From contig NZ_BOVP01000004.1 in NCBI RefSeq assembly GCF_018403745.1, positions 1-64,000 of the forward strand: a stretch of 64,000 nt of DNA, read 5' to 3'. Position 1 is the first letter of the stretch. Each line of letters opens with the position of its first letter. The notes under the pieces are model-generated. The model worked only from the letters and a program-made list of their open reading frames with translations, searched no databases and was not told the DNA's origin. This DNA is from Lactococcus formosensis (GTDB lineage: Bacteria; Bacillota; Bacilli; Lactobacillales; Streptococcaceae). Positions 51,799-61,421 of the stretch are shown piece after piece. Position numbers and translations under genes: made by a program.

Positions 51799-52695
51799 AT
51801 GGAACTACATCATATATCTCTACTTACAGCTGATTTTGAGCAGAATTTTCATTTTTATGTGGATATTTTAGGTTTGCGTCTAGTTAAAAATTCTATTAAT
51901 CAAGGTAATATCTATATGCGCCATGTGTATTATGGTGATTTTATGGGGACACCTGGGACTGTAGTGACCTTTTTCCCAGATCAGCGCTTTGATGTAGAAC
52001 GGCAAGATGGGATGGGCTATTTGTCAGGTATCCAATTCAAAATTCCTAAGAATTCTACTGAATACTGGGCGCAACGTTTTAAAAAGTTCGGCTTAGAATA
52101 TCAACACACAGACAATACTTTACAGGTTTTTGATTTCGACAATATTTTACTTGAATTTATCGAAGTAGAAGAGCAAAACGAAGATGTCCACATTAATGTG
52201 TTATCAGATATACCTCCTGCCTACCAGATTACAGGGCTATGGGGGAGTCGTCTCTACAGCTCAAATCTTGAACAGACCCGCCTTTTTTTCCAAGAGATGA
52301 CGGGCTCTCAGGAAGGAATTATGCTTCTGCCCGCAACATCTTCAAAGAAGAAACGAGTGTGGGGGAGAGGTTCTATCGACCATATCGCTTTTGCAGTATC
52401 TAACAGTAAAGTGCTTGACCAGATTTGGGAAAAAGCGCTAACCTTAGGATATGAGAGAGAATTATATGCGGATCGTGGTTATTTTCGATCGGTGTATCTT
52501 AAAGAGCCAGGAGGTGTAAGAATTGAGTTTGCGACTCTAACTCCAGGTTTTACTCTGGATGAATCAATCCAAGATTTAGGAAGCAATTTAGCTTTACCGC
52601 CACGGTATGAAGCAAAACGTCAAGAACTCTTGCGTTACTATCAAAAGCAAGGCGTTCAATTTGAAAAAAAGAAAGAAGTAAATCATGAAAATTAA
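51799..52695 (+). CDS. VOC-family ring-cleaving dioxygenase / glyoxalase-like protein
   Basis: The 298-aa protein has two vicinal-oxygen-chelate halves: MELHHISLLTADFEQNFHFYVDILGLRLVK and IDHIAFAVSNSKVLDQIWEKAL. The later LKEPGGVRIEFAT includes a metal-ligand Glu. It matches the MhqO/YaiA-like group of ring-cleaving dioxygenases. The ATG at 51799 has AGGAGG upstream; an earlier ATG would lie inside the promoter. The cop box suggests a copper or quinone stress role. Confidence 0.87.
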   Translation: MELHHISLLTADFEQNFHFYVDILGLRLVKNSINQGNIYMRHVYYGDFMGTPGTVVTFFPDQRFDVERQDGMGYLSGIQFKIPKNSTEYWAQRFKKFGLEYQHTDNTLQVFDFDNILLEFIEVEEQNEDVHINVLSDIPPAYQITGLWGSRLYSSNLEQTRLFFQEMTGSQEGIMLLPATSSKKKRVWGRGSIDHIAFAVSNSKVLDQIWEKALTLGYERELYADRGYFRSVYLKEPGGVRIEFATLTPGFTLDESIQDLGSNLALPPRYEAKRQELLRYYQKQGVQFEKKKEVNHEN

Positions 52696-52882
52696 AGTAC
52701 AACATCTTAACGGTCGTCAAGAAAATAAAGAATTCGCTAATGTAGAAGAGTTTGTTCTCCTCCAAAATCGTGAAATTCCCGCCTTAGAAGACTCAGCTAA
52801 GGTGCTAGAACTCGAAATTGATGGTCAAAACCGTGAATTTGATGGAAATATTGCTGCGCTCTATTTTGAATTGAGCAAATAA
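52685..52882 (+). CDS. Small DUF4649-like protein
   Basis: The 65-aa soluble protein (MKIKVQHLNGRQENKEFANVEEFVLLQNREIP, ending ALYFELSK) resembles the DUF4649 family of lactococci and streptococci; the function is unknown. It overlaps the dioxygenase end by 11 bp behind an AAGAAAG motif, so it is translationally coupled. Confidence 0.65.
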   Translation: MKIKVQHLNGRQENKEFANVEEFVLLQNREIPALEDSAKVLELEIDGQNREFDGNIAALYFELSK

Positions 52883-52928
52883 TAAAAGCGCCCGCCTACT
52901 TGGCGATAACAATACACGGAGAAACAAA

Positions 52929-53504
52929 ATGACAAGTGGACGTTTATCTGCATTTACAGATGGTATTGTTGCCATCTTAATTACCGTAATGGTCTTAAAT
53001 TTGCGTATTCCTAAAGGCCCAAATTGGACGGATTTATTTGATATGGGATTTATTTTCTTAACCTATCTTGCAAGTTTTTACCTCTTGGCAATCTATTGGA
53101 ACAATCATCATCACCTTTTCCATCTGGCTGAACGTGTTTCAGGAAGAATTCTGTGGTGGAATGTCGTACTCCTATTTTTTATGAGTTTTATTCCCTTTAC
53201 CACAAACTGGCTGTCTGAATTTTCAGGATCAAAAACGCCAGAGATTGTTTATGCTGTAAATAACTTATTGATTGATATTATTTTCAATATCTTAAGCTAT
53301 GAAATTTTTAAATCACGAAATTATAAACTAAAAGACATGCATTGGGTTTGGAAAGGCGGCTTTTCTATCCTCATTTTAATGGTGGGTATTTTGCTGACAG
53401 CTTTATTGCCTGTGGCTCAGATTTCTTTAGTAGCAACAATTTTGAGTATGATTCCCTGGATAATTCCAGATAAGCAGATTGAAAATTATGTTAATAAAAA
53501 TTAA
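52929..53504 (+). CDS. TMEM175-family membrane protein (DUF1211)
   Basis: The 191-aa protein has six hydrophobic segments and the N-terminal signature GRLSAFTDGIVAILITVMVLN, which matches the RxxxFSDG motif of TMEM175 channels. Bacterial members form potassium-permeable channels. No regulatory domain is attached. It is followed by a hairpin terminator. Confidence 0.88.
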   Translation: MTSGRLSAFTDGIVAILITVMVLNLRIPKGPNWTDLFDMGFIFLTYLASFYLLAIYWNNHHHLFHLAERVSGRILWWNVVLLFFMSFIPFTTNWLSEFSGSKTPEIVYAVNNLLIDIIFNILSYEIFKSRNYKLKDMHWVWKGGFSILILMVGILLTALLPVAQISLVATILSMIPWIIPDKQIENYVNKN

Positions 53505-53515
53505 ACCATCTATCG

Positions 53516-53558
53516 CCAAAAAAGTGACCAAACACAGCATTGAGCCACTTTTTTTATT
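53516..53558 (+). terminator. Terminator after the TMEM175 gene
   Basis: AAAAAAGTG pairs with CACTTTTTT across a loop. Confidence 0.7.
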
Positions 53559-53604
53559 GAAAGATAAATAAATTGTGTTAAGATGAAATATAGGGAGAAA
53601 AAGC

Positions 53605-54024
53605 ATGATCAGAAAAATGAATCCTGAAGATTTACAAAAAGTTGTAGAGCTGTGGCTGAGAGTTAATATTGCTAATCATCGGTTCATCAAGCGTGAGTAC
53701 TGGTTGAAGCAAGCTGCAGCTGTTGAAGAAGCCATGAAAGATGCTGACATATATGTTTACGAAGAAAACCAAAAGATTATTGCTTTTGTTGGTTTGATTG
53801 ACCAATATATTGCAGGTATTTTTGTGAGCAACAGTAAGCAGTCTAAAGGTATAGGTAAAGCACTTTTAGAGTATATCAAAGCTTCAAGTCCAACACTCTC
53901 TTTAAAAGTTTACCAGAAAAATGAAGGCGCTCTTCGTTTCTATCAAAGAGAAGGTTTTAAAATAGTGTCTGAAGGATTAGATGAAGATAATAATGAAAAA
54001 GAGTTTTTAATGACTTGGAAATAA
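53605..54024 (+). CDS. GNAT-family N-acetyltransferase
   Basis: The 139-aa protein has the GNAT acetyl-CoA loop (FVSNSKQSKGIGKALLEYIK) and the closing VYQKNEGALRFYQREGFKIV motif. The substrate is unknown; short stand-alone members often acetylate small amines or protein N-termini. AGGGAG precedes the ATG. It is convergent with the amidase gene. Confidence 0.88.
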   Translation: MIRKMNPEDLQKVVELWLRVNIANHRFIKREYWLKQAAAVEEAMKDADIYVYEENQKIIAFVGLIDQYIAGIFVSNSKQSKGIGKALLEYIKASSPTLSLKVYQKNEGALRFYQREGFKIVSEGLDEDNNEKEFLMTWK

Positions 54025-54055
54025 AAAAGAACCATATTTTGGTTCTTTTTTTATT
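54020..54055. terminator. Bidirectional terminator, GNAT gene versus amidase gene
   Basis: AAAAAAGAACCA pairs with TGGTTCTTTTTT around a 5-base loop; it is symmetric, so it serves both strands. Confidence 0.85.
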
Positions 54056-54060
54056 TTCAA

Positions 54061-55536
54061 TCAGTTGTTATAAAACTCAGGTAAGATGAACTGGTTATTA
54101 TTTTCAAATTGTAAAGCTAAACTGAGCAGCAATACTTCCGAGTTTTTCTTGCCCCAGAGTTGGATGCCTTGTGGTAAATGTGTCTCCTCTTCCAAGTAGA
54201 TTGGAAGTGACAAGGCAGGCTGTCCGGTGAGGTTACTGATAAAGTTGTAAGGTGTGAAAGCTAAGGAATTTTCAAATGCTTGCTCTATTGTTTCGATTTG
54301 CTCTGAGAAGTCATATAACTCCATGTGTTTCATTTTTTCCGTAATATTAGGATGGATGAGTTCTTCGTCAATTTTGGGCGCTGTTTTGGCTGTTGTCGGC
54401 GTTAAGAAGAGGTCAAAATTTTTAAAAATTTCTTCATCCAATGTGGCACAAGCGCTGTCCCACTGATTCAAAGCTTGAATATAAGAAGCAGCATCTGCAT
54501 TGCGACCAGCTTCTAACAAGGCATAGGTTAGTGGCTCTACATCACTGTTAATTATCTTGCGGTCATTAGCAATTTCCCAAGGCTTAAGCATAGCATATGT
54601 TTCAGCAGCATTCATTTGATAATATGTTTGAATCAAAGGGCGTGCATCAAAAGGAAAAGCAACCTCTGTCAGTTGATGACCTTGAGCTTTGAGAAAATCC
54701 ACGGCTTTTTGAAGGGCGGCCTTAGAAGTCTCCGAAAGCGTTATTCCAGATACCGGTGATTCAAAGGAATAAGCAATGTTTAAAGCTTTGTCTGGTTCCG
54801 CGAGATGATGCAGTGTCTTCTTATCTAATAACTCTGTTTGATAGGGATCGGCTTCTTGTTTAAGTTGCATTTCGGCCACAAAACTTGCGGTATCACGCAC
54901 GGAAACAGTCAGAGCTCCTGTAGTTGCTGCGCCCTGCCAACCTCGGTAGTTTCCTGGGCCCTGTGGCATAAGACCTCGGGTCATTTTTAAACCAATAAGA
55001 CCTGAAAAAGAAGCAGGAATACGTATAGAGCCGCCACCGTCAGAGGCGCCAGCCATGGGAAAGATACCAGACGCTACAGCAGAAGCAGCACCACCAGAAG
55101 ACCCGCCAGAGTAATAAGCGGTATTCCAAACATTACGTGTGTCCCCATAAAGAGCTGAGTCCGTAATGTTTTTAAAACCAAATTCGGGAGAATTTGTTTG
55201 TCCAAAAGGCGTTAAACCAGCTTCAAGAGCGGCTCTAACAAAGTTATCGTCGGAGTGGGCAATGCTGTCCTCAAACAATTTTGAACTCGAAGTTGACGGA
55301 AGGCCTGTATGATCTTGCCCTAACATTTTTAAGGGGAAAGGGATACCTGCGAAATACCCGTGCTGTGTTTTTGGGAGATCAGATTGAGCCTGATTCATGT
55401 CGTAAGTAACGATAGCATTGTATTGTGGGTTGAGTTCTTCAAGTTTTTTTTGAGTATTTTTGAGTAATTCAGCATTACTGATCTGGCCAGAACGTACTTT
55501 TTCTGCCCAATATGTAGCGTCTTTAATCTTTACCAT
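54061..55536 (-). CDS. Amidase-signature family hydrolase
   Basis: The 491-aa enzyme shows the amidase signature with the Ser-cisSer-Lys triad: the Lys lies in [10 protein letters not shown], and the serines in [35 protein letters not shown]. It hydrolyses amides or carbamates; it is not GatA, because gatB and gatC are absent. It starts 14 bp inside the end of the upstream substrate-binding protein gene, so the two are co-transcribed. The substrate may be an imported amide. Confidence 0.88.
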   Translation of the reverse strand: MVKIKDATYWAEKVRSGQISNAELLKNTQKKLEELNPQYNAIVTYDMNQAQSDLPKTQHGYFAGIPFPLKMLGQDHTGLPSTSSSKLFEDSIAHSDDNFVRAALEAGLTPFGQTNSPEFGFKNITDSALYGDTRNVWNTAYYSGGSSGGAASAVASGIFPMAGASDGGGSIRIPASFSGLIGLKMTRGLMPQGPGNYRGWQGAATTGALTVSVRDTASFVAEMQLKQEADPYQTELLDKKTLHHLAEPDKALNIAYSFESPVSGITLSETSKAALQKAVDFLKAQGHQLTEVAFPFDARPLIQTYYQMNAAETYAMLKPWEIANDRKIINSDVEPLTYALLEAGRNADAASYIQALNQWDSACATLDEEIFKNFDLFLTPTTAKTAPKIDEELIHPNITEKMKHMELYDFSEQIETIEQAFENSLAFTPYNFISNLTGQPALSLPIYLEEETHLPQGIQLWGKKNSEVLLLSLALQFENNNQFILPEFYNN

Positions 55537-56371
55537 CTTTCATATCTTCCTCTCTAGGAGTGAAATCGCCACCGAGGTATTTTTCAGAAAGCTTTGTCAT
55601 TGTGCCATTCTTTTGAAGTTTTACCAAGGCCTTGTCGACTTTTTGTTGGAGATCTTTGTCTTCTTTTTCCTTACCAAAAATGAAATAGCTAAATCCTGTG
55701 TGTTTATCTGTCTCGCCTAAATCAATCGGCTCGACCTTTAAGTCATAAGCGTGTTGTTGGATGATTTGTGTAAGTGAAATTTGATCGTAAATCACAAAGT
55801 CACTCTTGCCTGAGTCGACATCAGCAACATAAGATGTCAACGGATAGCTGGCATCCATGTACTTTAAATTCATTGCTTTATCAGGGTTTTCCTTGTTCCA
55901 GTTTTCAAGCATTGTTGCAACTTGCACACCAGATAGAACCTCGGTTGTTTTACCCGCTAAATCATTTAATGATTTGACTTGCAAGTCAGGTTTAACTGCT
56001 ACTGATGTTGCGGACTTGGATAGAGGAAGTGAGTAGTTGTATTTTTCTGAACGCTCGGGTGTCCAAGAAAGAGCATTTGCGGCCATTTGGAAACGTCCAT
56101 TATCAATACCAGAAAGTACGGAATTAAAATCAATCACTTGAAATTTTAATTTATACTCAGGGAGCTCTTTGAAAACAGCACGTGCAAGCTCAACATCGTA
56201 ACCAGTCAACTTATCGTCTTCCATGTAGGTATTCGGTTTTGAGTTCGCATTTGTAGCTACGATAATTTCTTTAGGCTCAGGCTTAACGTTTTCTTTTTTG
56301 CTGCAAGCGGTCAAAACCCCAAAAGAAGTGAGAGAAAATAAGGCTAGACCTAAAACTAATTTTTTATTCAT
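55523..56371 (-). CDS. Amino-acid ABC transporter substrate-binding lipoprotein
   Basis: The 282-aa lipoprotein has a signal peptide with LTAC lipobox and a family-3 solute-binding domain (TGYDVELARAVFKELPEYKLKFQVIDFNSVLSGIDNGRFQMAANALSWTPER). Polar amino acids or cystine are likely ligands. No permease or ATPase gene is adjacent, which is unusual; only the amidase gene follows. Confidence 0.88.
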   Translation of the reverse strand: MNKKLVLGLALFSLTSFGVLTACSKKENVKPEPKEIIVATNANSKPNTYMEDDKLTGYDVELARAVFKELPEYKLKFQVIDFNSVLSGIDNGRFQMAANALSWTPERSEKYNYSLPLSKSATSVAVKPDLQVKSLNDLAGKTTEVLSGVQVATMLENWNKENPDKAMNLKYMDASYPLTSYVADVDSGKSDFVIYDQISLTQIIQQHAYDLKVEPIDLGETDKHTGFSYFIFGKEKEDKDLQQKVDKALVKLQKNGTMTKLSEKYLGGDFTPREEDMKDGKD

Positions 56372-56514
56372 TTATATATAATATGGGTTTTTGCAAACCC
56401 TTCCTTTCTGTATATTTTTATTTTAGCAAATTTTAAAAATTCAGAAGCTTTTTATGTTTACAAATTTTTGGTATGATCAAAAAGAGCAACAGAATAAGAT
56501 AGAGGAGAGAGAAA
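56372..56514. other. Divergent intergenic region, SBP gene / OsmC gene
   Basis: A GGGTTT/AAACCC hairpin near 56388-56403 lies in the leader of the leftward gene. On the plus strand GAGGAGAGAG (56501-56511) is the OsmC ribosome site. No operator was recognised. Confidence 0.4.
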
Positions 56515-56961
56515 ATGGTAAAACATATCTTTACATCGCAAATTAATTGGCAAGGTGGACGTAATGATGTCGGAAAACTGGAGACAGGCGCTTTACAAGA
56601 GGAAATTTCGATTCCATCTGTGATGGATGGTCCAGGTGTGGGAACTAATCCAGATGAAATGCTTTTAGGCGCCGCGAGTACTTGCTATACGATTACATTG
56701 GCAGCTTTACTTGAACGCAATGAAATTACAGTGCTTGATTTTAAGGTTGAATCTGAAGCTACAGTGAATATTGAAAAAGGAGTTTTTACCTACGAAAAGA
56801 TTATACATAACCTATATTTGAAAATAGATGAGCATGCAGATTACGATAAGGCTTATCGTCTGGCTCAATATGCTGAAAGTTCTTGTATGATTTCTAGAGC
56901 ATTACAAGGTAATGTTCAGATTAAGGCTAACATCCAGTTAGAAAAGGAAAAAGTAGAATAA
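56515..56961 (+). CDS. OsmC/Ohr-family peroxiredoxin
   Basis: The 148-aa protein has both catalytic cysteines, in GAASTCYTITLAALL and in AESSCMISRALQGN. It reduces organic peroxides with thiols. The LGAAS-led motif fits the OsmC-like SACOL1771-type subgroup rather than classic Ohr. It lies just before gshF, consistent with a redox-defence neighbourhood. Confidence 0.9.
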   Translation: MVKHIFTSQINWQGGRNDVGKLETGALQEEISIPSVMDGPGVGTNPDEMLLGAASTCYTITLAALLERNEITVLDFKVESEATVNIEKGVFTYEKIIHNLYLKIDEHADYDKAYRLAQYAESSCMISRALQGNVQIKANIQLEKEKVE

Positions 56962-56982
56962 ATACAAAGTCCCATTTTTATT

Positions 56983-57014
56983 TTGATGAGGGGTAAGTAC
57001 TTACGTGATATAAT
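56983..57014 (+). promoter_or_regulatory. gshF promoter with a 12-bp palindrome
   Basis: TTGATG (56983-56988) and TATAAT (57009-57014) flank a long 20-bp spacer. The spacer holds GTAAGTACTTAC (56993-57004), a perfect palindrome. The suboptimal spacing plus central palindrome is typical of twist-activated or repressed promoters; the regulator is unknown. Confidence 0.55.
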
Positions 57015-57071
57015 AGCAGTAAAAGTTTCAAAAAAATCAATTCGAGAAAAAATAGAAATCTGGAAATAAAA

Positions 57072-59333
57072 ATGACGATTGCTTATTATAAAATACTCTC
57101 AAGCTCACAAGTAAGACCTTATCTTTTTCAAGCACGTTTTGGTTTAGAAAGAGAAGGACACCGTGTTGATTCGGTGGGACATTTAAGTGGATTAAATCAT
57201 CCACCAGCTCTTGGTTCCCGAAATTTCCACCCCTATCTTCAAACAGATTTTTCAGAAACACAGCTGGAAGCTATTACGCCTGTTTTTGAAGAGTCAAAAC
57301 ATGCTTTGCAATTTATGGAAGCACTTCATGATGTGATGATTCGCTCTCTTGAGCAAGGAGAACTTCTCTGGTCCCAATCCATGCCCCCTGCTCTACCGGA
57401 AAACGAGTCAGATATCCGTCTTGCCAATCTAGAAAAAAAAGAAGATGTCCTTTATCGTGAAGGATTAGCAGAAAAATATGGCAAAAGAAAGCAAATGGTG
57501 TCAGGCATCCACTATAACTTTGAGTTTGGCAAGGATTTGCTGCAAGCAATGTGGAAGCAACAGCAAATGGTAGACTTTCAAACTTTCAAGTCTGAAATTT
57601 ACATGAAACTCTCACGGCAATATTTGCGTTATATGTGGCTCATTACTTATTGTTTAGGAGGTTCTCCGCGAGCTAATGCTGGCTTTTTCACTGATAAATC
57701 AGAAAAGCCAAAGGAACCAGTACGTTCTATTAGAAATTCAAAATTTGGTTATCGGAACACGTCTGATATTTTTGTAAGTTATCGAAATCTCGAACAATAT
57801 TATGAAGACTTGCATACTTATGTTAAAACAGGGGCGCTTTCTGAAATGAAGGAATTTTATTCTGCTGTACGCTTACGTGGTGGAAAGCGTGCAGAAGAGT
57901 TGCTTGACGTCGGTGTTCAGTATGTTGAATTTCGCAATTTTGACTTGAATCCCTTTGTGCGTGTAGGGATGGATGAGGATACCGCTCGATTTATTCACCT
58001 TTTTGCTCTTTATCTGATATACAAAGAGGAAGAAGGGGCACCAGAGGCTGCTCAGCGATTAGGTTATGAAATAAATGATGCAGTTGCTTTAGAAAACTCT
58101 TTAGAAAAAACAGCTTATTTTAATGAAGGCAAGGTCTTTTTCGCTCAGATGCGTACTTTCGCCCAAAACTTAGACTTTTCCAAAGATGATTTGGCGCTGA
58201 TTGATAAATTTGCTCAAATGTTGGAAAAGCCTGAAACAACAATAGCTGGACAGATGGAGTTGGCTTACCGTCAAAACAAAACATTTGCCTTGGACTTGTC
58301 TCGCCAGTACCGTCAACAATCCTATAAACGTCCATTTCAGTTGGCAGGTTTCACTCATCTGGAACTTTCGACGCAAAATTTACTTTTTGATGCTATTCAA
58401 AAAGGCTTAAAAGTTGAAGTTTTAGATGCACAAGACCAGATGATTGCTTTAAGTTATAAATCTCATACAGAAATTATCGAAAAAGGGAATATGACTTCGA
58501 AAGATTCCATGGTCGCTTATGCCATTATGGAAAATAAAGTGGTCACGAAAAAGCTGCTCGGTCGGGCACATTTAAAAACCCCGCAAGGGCAGGAATTTAG
58601 CGATTTAGAAACTGCGCAAGCAGCCTTTCCGCTATTTGAAACGACTTCAATAGTTGTCAAACCTAAATCAACAAATTATGGCTTAGGAATTTCTATATTT
58701 AAGCAACCTGCGACTCAAGAACAGTTTTATAAAGCGCTAGAAATTGCTTTCCAAGAAGATAAAGAAGTTCTTGTTGAACGATTTGTTTCTGGTACCGAAT
58801 ACCGTTTCTTTGTGCTGGATGGCAAGACGAGGGCTGTTCTTCGCCGCGATGCCGCACATGTTATCGGTGATGGAGTGTCCACGATCAGCCAACTAGTTGC
58901 ACAGAAAAATGAGAGTCCGTTACGCGGTCAGGATCATCGTTTCCCCTTGGAAAAAATCCAGATTACTGCCACCGAAAAACTTATGCTGGACGTCCAAGGT
59001 TATACGGAACAGAGTATACCTGAAAAAGACGTAAAGGTAAACCTCCGAGAAAATTCTAATGTGTCGACAGGTGGAGACTCTATCGATGTCACGGATGAGA
59101 TGCCTGAAATCTATAAGAACATTGCTGAAAAAGCTGCCGAAGCTCTGCAAGTCAAGATTACTGGAGTGGATATATTGATTGAAGACTACAATGATATGTC
59201 GGGTGAAAAGTACAGTATTATTGAAGCTAACTTTAATCCTGCTATGCTTTTCCATCTTTATCCTCTTAAGGGAAAAGGCCGTCGAGTTACCATGGATGTT
59301 CTGTGCTTCCTATTTCCAGAAATATTTATCTAA
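57072..59333 (+). CDS. gshF: Bifunctional glutathione synthetase (gamma-GCS / GS fusion)
   Basis: The 753-aa fusion makes glutathione from Glu, Cys and Gly in one protein. The N-terminal gamma-glutamylcysteine synthetase part (about 1-470) shows FGLEREGHRVDSVGHLS and a GSPRANAGFF region. The C-terminal ATP-grasp part contains VVKPKSTNYGLGISIF and VTGVDILIEDYNDMSGEKYSIIEANFNPAM. Length is typical of GshF. It complements the glutathione peroxidase at 6079. Confidence 0.96.
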   Translation: MTIAYYKILSSSQVRPYLFQARFGLEREGHRVDSVGHLSGLNHPPALGSRNFHPYLQTDFSETQLEAITPVFEESKHALQFMEALHDVMIRSLEQGELLWSQSMPPALPENESDIRLANLEKKEDVLYREGLAEKYGKRKQMVSGIHYNFEFGKDLLQAMWKQQQMVDFQTFKSEIYMKLSRQYLRYMWLITYCLGGSPRANAGFFTDKSEKPKEPVRSIRNSKFGYRNTSDIFVSYRNLEQYYEDLHTYVKTGALSEMKEFYSAVRLRGGKRAEELLDVGVQYVEFRNFDLNPFVRVGMDEDTARFIHLFALYLIYKEEEGAPEAAQRLGYEINDAVALENSLEKTAYFNEGKVFFAQMRTFAQNLDFSKDDLALIDKFAQMLEKPETTIAGQMELAYRQNKTFALDLSRQYRQQSYKRPFQLAGFTHLELSTQNLLFDAIQKGLKVEVLDAQDQMIALSYKSHTEIIEKGNMTSKDSMVAYAIMENKVVTKKLLGRAHLKTPQGQEFSDLETAQAAFPLFETTSIVVKPKSTNYGLGISIFKQPATQEQFYKALEIAFQEDKEVLVERFVSGTEYRFFVLDGKTRAVLRRDAAHVIGDGVSTISQLVAQKNESPLRGQDHRFPLEKIQITATEKLMLDVQGYTEQSIPEKDVKVNLRENSNVSTGGDSIDVTDEMPEIYKNIAEKAAEALQVKITGVDILIEDYNDMSGEKYSIIEANFNPAMLFHLYPLKGKGRRVTMDVLCFLFPEIFI

Positions 59334-59471
59334 TAAATCCCTCTTGTTATAAGAGAGATTTTATTTATTGTACGGTATTTAGGAACATTTGATACGAAAA
59401 AGTTGATAATAAATTTATACTTTTTTATTTTTGTGCAGAATATGATAGAATAGACTTAACAAATAGAATAG

Positions 59472-59513
59472 GATAAAAAGGCGGTTTCAAATTTTTGAAT
59501 CTGTCTTTTTATC
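59472..59513 (+). promoter_or_regulatory. Leader stem-loop ahead of the MFS gene
   Basis: GATAAAAAG (59472-59480) pairs with CTTTTTATC (59505-59513), and the interior CGG-TTCAAA/TTTGAA-CTG extends the stem with one mismatch. The 3' arm is T-rich. It lies just before the start codon and may act as an attenuator. Confidence 0.5.
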
Positions 59514-59531
59514 GGGTATTGGGGTAGAGTT

Positions 59532-60698
59532 ATGAAAAACAAACAATGGATGATTAACCTAGCAATTTCAAACTTATTGCTTGTGTTCTTAGGTGTAGGT
59601 CTCGTTATTCCTGTTTTGCCACAACTGAAAGAGCAAATGCATTTTTCGGGAACAACAATGGGAATGATGATATCGATTTTTGCTATTGCCCAACTGATTG
59701 CCTCACCAATAGCTGGGCATTTATCGGATAAAGTGGGACGAAAAAAACTCATCGCTTTGGGTATGATTATTTTCGCTTTTTCTGAACTTTTATTTGGTTT
59801 GGCACAAGTAAAAGCTCTTTTTTACGTTTCACGCGCTTTGGGTGGTATTGCAGCAGCTTTATTGATGCCTTCTGTTACAGCATATGTTGCGGATCTGACA
59901 ACCTTAGGCGAACGTGCCAAAGCCATGGGTAAAGTCTCTGCCGCAATTAGTGGTGGCTTTATCATCGGTCCTGGTGTCGGAGGATTTTTAGCAACTTTTG
60001 GTATACGGGTTCCTTTTTTTGTGGCTGCACTTTTAGCATTTATCGGATTTATTTTGAGTATGACTGTGTTAAAAGAGCCAGAAAAAACAATGGATATTAA
60101 TCCAGACACTCCAAAAGCATCTTTCTTGGATATTCTCAAAAATCCAATGTTCACATCACTGTTTGTCGTTATTTTAATTTCTTCGTTTGGTCTGCAAGCC
60201 TTCGAATCTATTTATAGCATCATGGCGACAATCAATTTTGGCTTTACTACAAGTGAAATTGCTCTTGTAATTACAGTAAGTGGTATTATTGCCCTTTTCT
60301 TCCAACTCTTCCTGTTCGACTGGATTGTTGGAAAGATTGGTGAAATGCATTTGATTCATTTGACCTTCTTTGCAAGTGCGCTCTTTATTGCTATTATTGC
60401 TTTCACAGGTAATCGCATCACCGTTGCTATTTCTACATTTGTTGTCTTCCTCGCTTTTGATTTATTTAGACCGGCAGTAACAACTTACTTGTCAAAACAC
60501 GCAGGTGATCAACAAGGAGCAATCAATGGATTGAATTCAACCTTTACAAGTTTTGGTAATATTTTAGGTCCATTGGCTGCTGGAGTGATGTTTGATATCA
60601 ATCATTTCTTCCCTTACTATATCTCTGCGATTATCTTGTTTGGTACGGGGGTGTTATCAATGCTTATGAACCGTAAATCTAAAAAAGTGAAAATCTAA
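59532..60698 (+). CDS. MFS multidrug efflux transporter (NorA/Bmr-like)
   Basis: The 388-aa protein has 12 hydrophobic segments. MFS motif A is visible (GHLSDKVGRKKLIALG), as is the drug:H+ antiporter motif C-like segment (GGFIIGPGVGGFLA) typical of 12-TMS exporters. Substrates are unknown; relatives export fluoroquinolones and dyes. The ribosome site is weak (GGGTAGAG). A stem-loop precedes it. Confidence 0.9.
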   Translation: MKNKQWMINLAISNLLLVFLGVGLVIPVLPQLKEQMHFSGTTMGMMISIFAIAQLIASPIAGHLSDKVGRKKLIALGMIIFAFSELLFGLAQVKALFYVSRALGGIAAALLMPSVTAYVADLTTLGERAKAMGKVSAAISGGFIIGPGVGGFLATFGIRVPFFVAALLAFIGFILSMTVLKEPEKTMDINPDTPKASFLDILKNPMFTSLFVVILISSFGLQAFESIYSIMATINFGFTTSEIALVITVSGIIALFFQLFLFDWIVGKIGEMHLIHLTFFASALFIAIIAFTGNRITVAISTFVVFLAFDLFRPAVTTYLSKHAGDQQGAINGLNSTFTSFGNILGPLAAGVMFDINHFFPYYISAIILFGTGVLSMLMNRKSKKVKI

Positions 60699-60727
60699 AA
60701 AAGAGTTCCTTAGGGAACTCTTTTTTA
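60697..60727. terminator. Bidirectional terminator, MFS gene versus DUF308 gene
   Basis: AAAAAAGAGTTCC pairs with GGAACTCTTTTTT around TTAG. Confidence 0.9.
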
Positions 60728-60744
60728 TTTACCACTTACAAGGG

Positions 60745-61281
60745 TTACCAAGTAAAGTAACGAATTAATTTGAAAATACCCAGGACGAGTACAACTACAC
60801 CGAGAAGGGTCCAAAGAGCCATAGCACCCCACAAAGGTGTGAGTAAGAGCATGAAGCCTGCAATGACACTGAGGAGTCCTGAAAGAATTGTCCAAGGCTT
60901 AGATGGAGAATATGGAACGAATCCAAAGGAAACAAATCCTTCAGTAATCCATGTGAAACCAACTAAAATACCAATGATAATGAACAAAGTAGCTGTTGCA
61001 GCTGCCAAGTTAATCAAAGAGAAAATTCCCGCAACCAAGTAGACCGTACCTAAAAGAAGGTGCCCAAAGCGTGACCATGGATTTTCATTCATCAAGGCAA
61101 AGATAGAAACAAGATAAGAAATCCCGATTAAAATAAAGGAAATCCCAATCAAAACTGTCCCAACTTGTGCTGTACGCCCAGGCCAAAACAAGATGAGTAA
61201 TCCAATAAGTGCGGAGATAAGACCATTAATTCCGACGTTGTTACGTAATTTTTTCGAAAAGTTTTCAGAAAACATATTCAA
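60745..61281 (-). CDS. HdeD/DUF308-family membrane protein
   Basis: The 178-aa protein has six hydrophobic helices in three pairs, matching DUF308 repeats (LIGLLILFWPGRTAQVGTVLIGISFILIG). Related HdeD acts in acid stress of enterobacteria; the role in cocci is not known. The start at 61281 has AAAGGGG upstream on the minus strand. Confidence 0.85.
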   Translation of the reverse strand: MNMFSENFSKKLRNNVGINGLISALIGLLILFWPGRTAQVGTVLIGISFILIGISYLVSIFALMNENPWSRFGHLLLGTVYLVAGIFSLINLAAATATLFIIIGILVGFTWITEGFVSFGFVPYSPSKPWTILSGLLSVIAGFMLLLTPLWGAMALWTLLGVVVLVLGIFKLIRYFTW

Positions 61282-61361
61282 TACCCCTTTCTTTTCTGAT
61301 AATTTAATTATAACTTATTTTGGAAAGAAGTGCCCGTAATTCATTTGCTTAGTTATTATAA

Positions 61362-61390
61362 TTGACTTTCTGAAAAAGGACATTTATACT
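61362..61390 (+). promoter_or_regulatory. Promoter of the Rrf2-family gene
   Basis: TTGACT (61362-61367) and TATACT (61385-61390) with exact 17-bp spacing. Confidence 0.7.
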
Positions 61391-61421
61391 TAAGGTAAAA
61401 TGAGAAACGAAGGAGAAAAAA

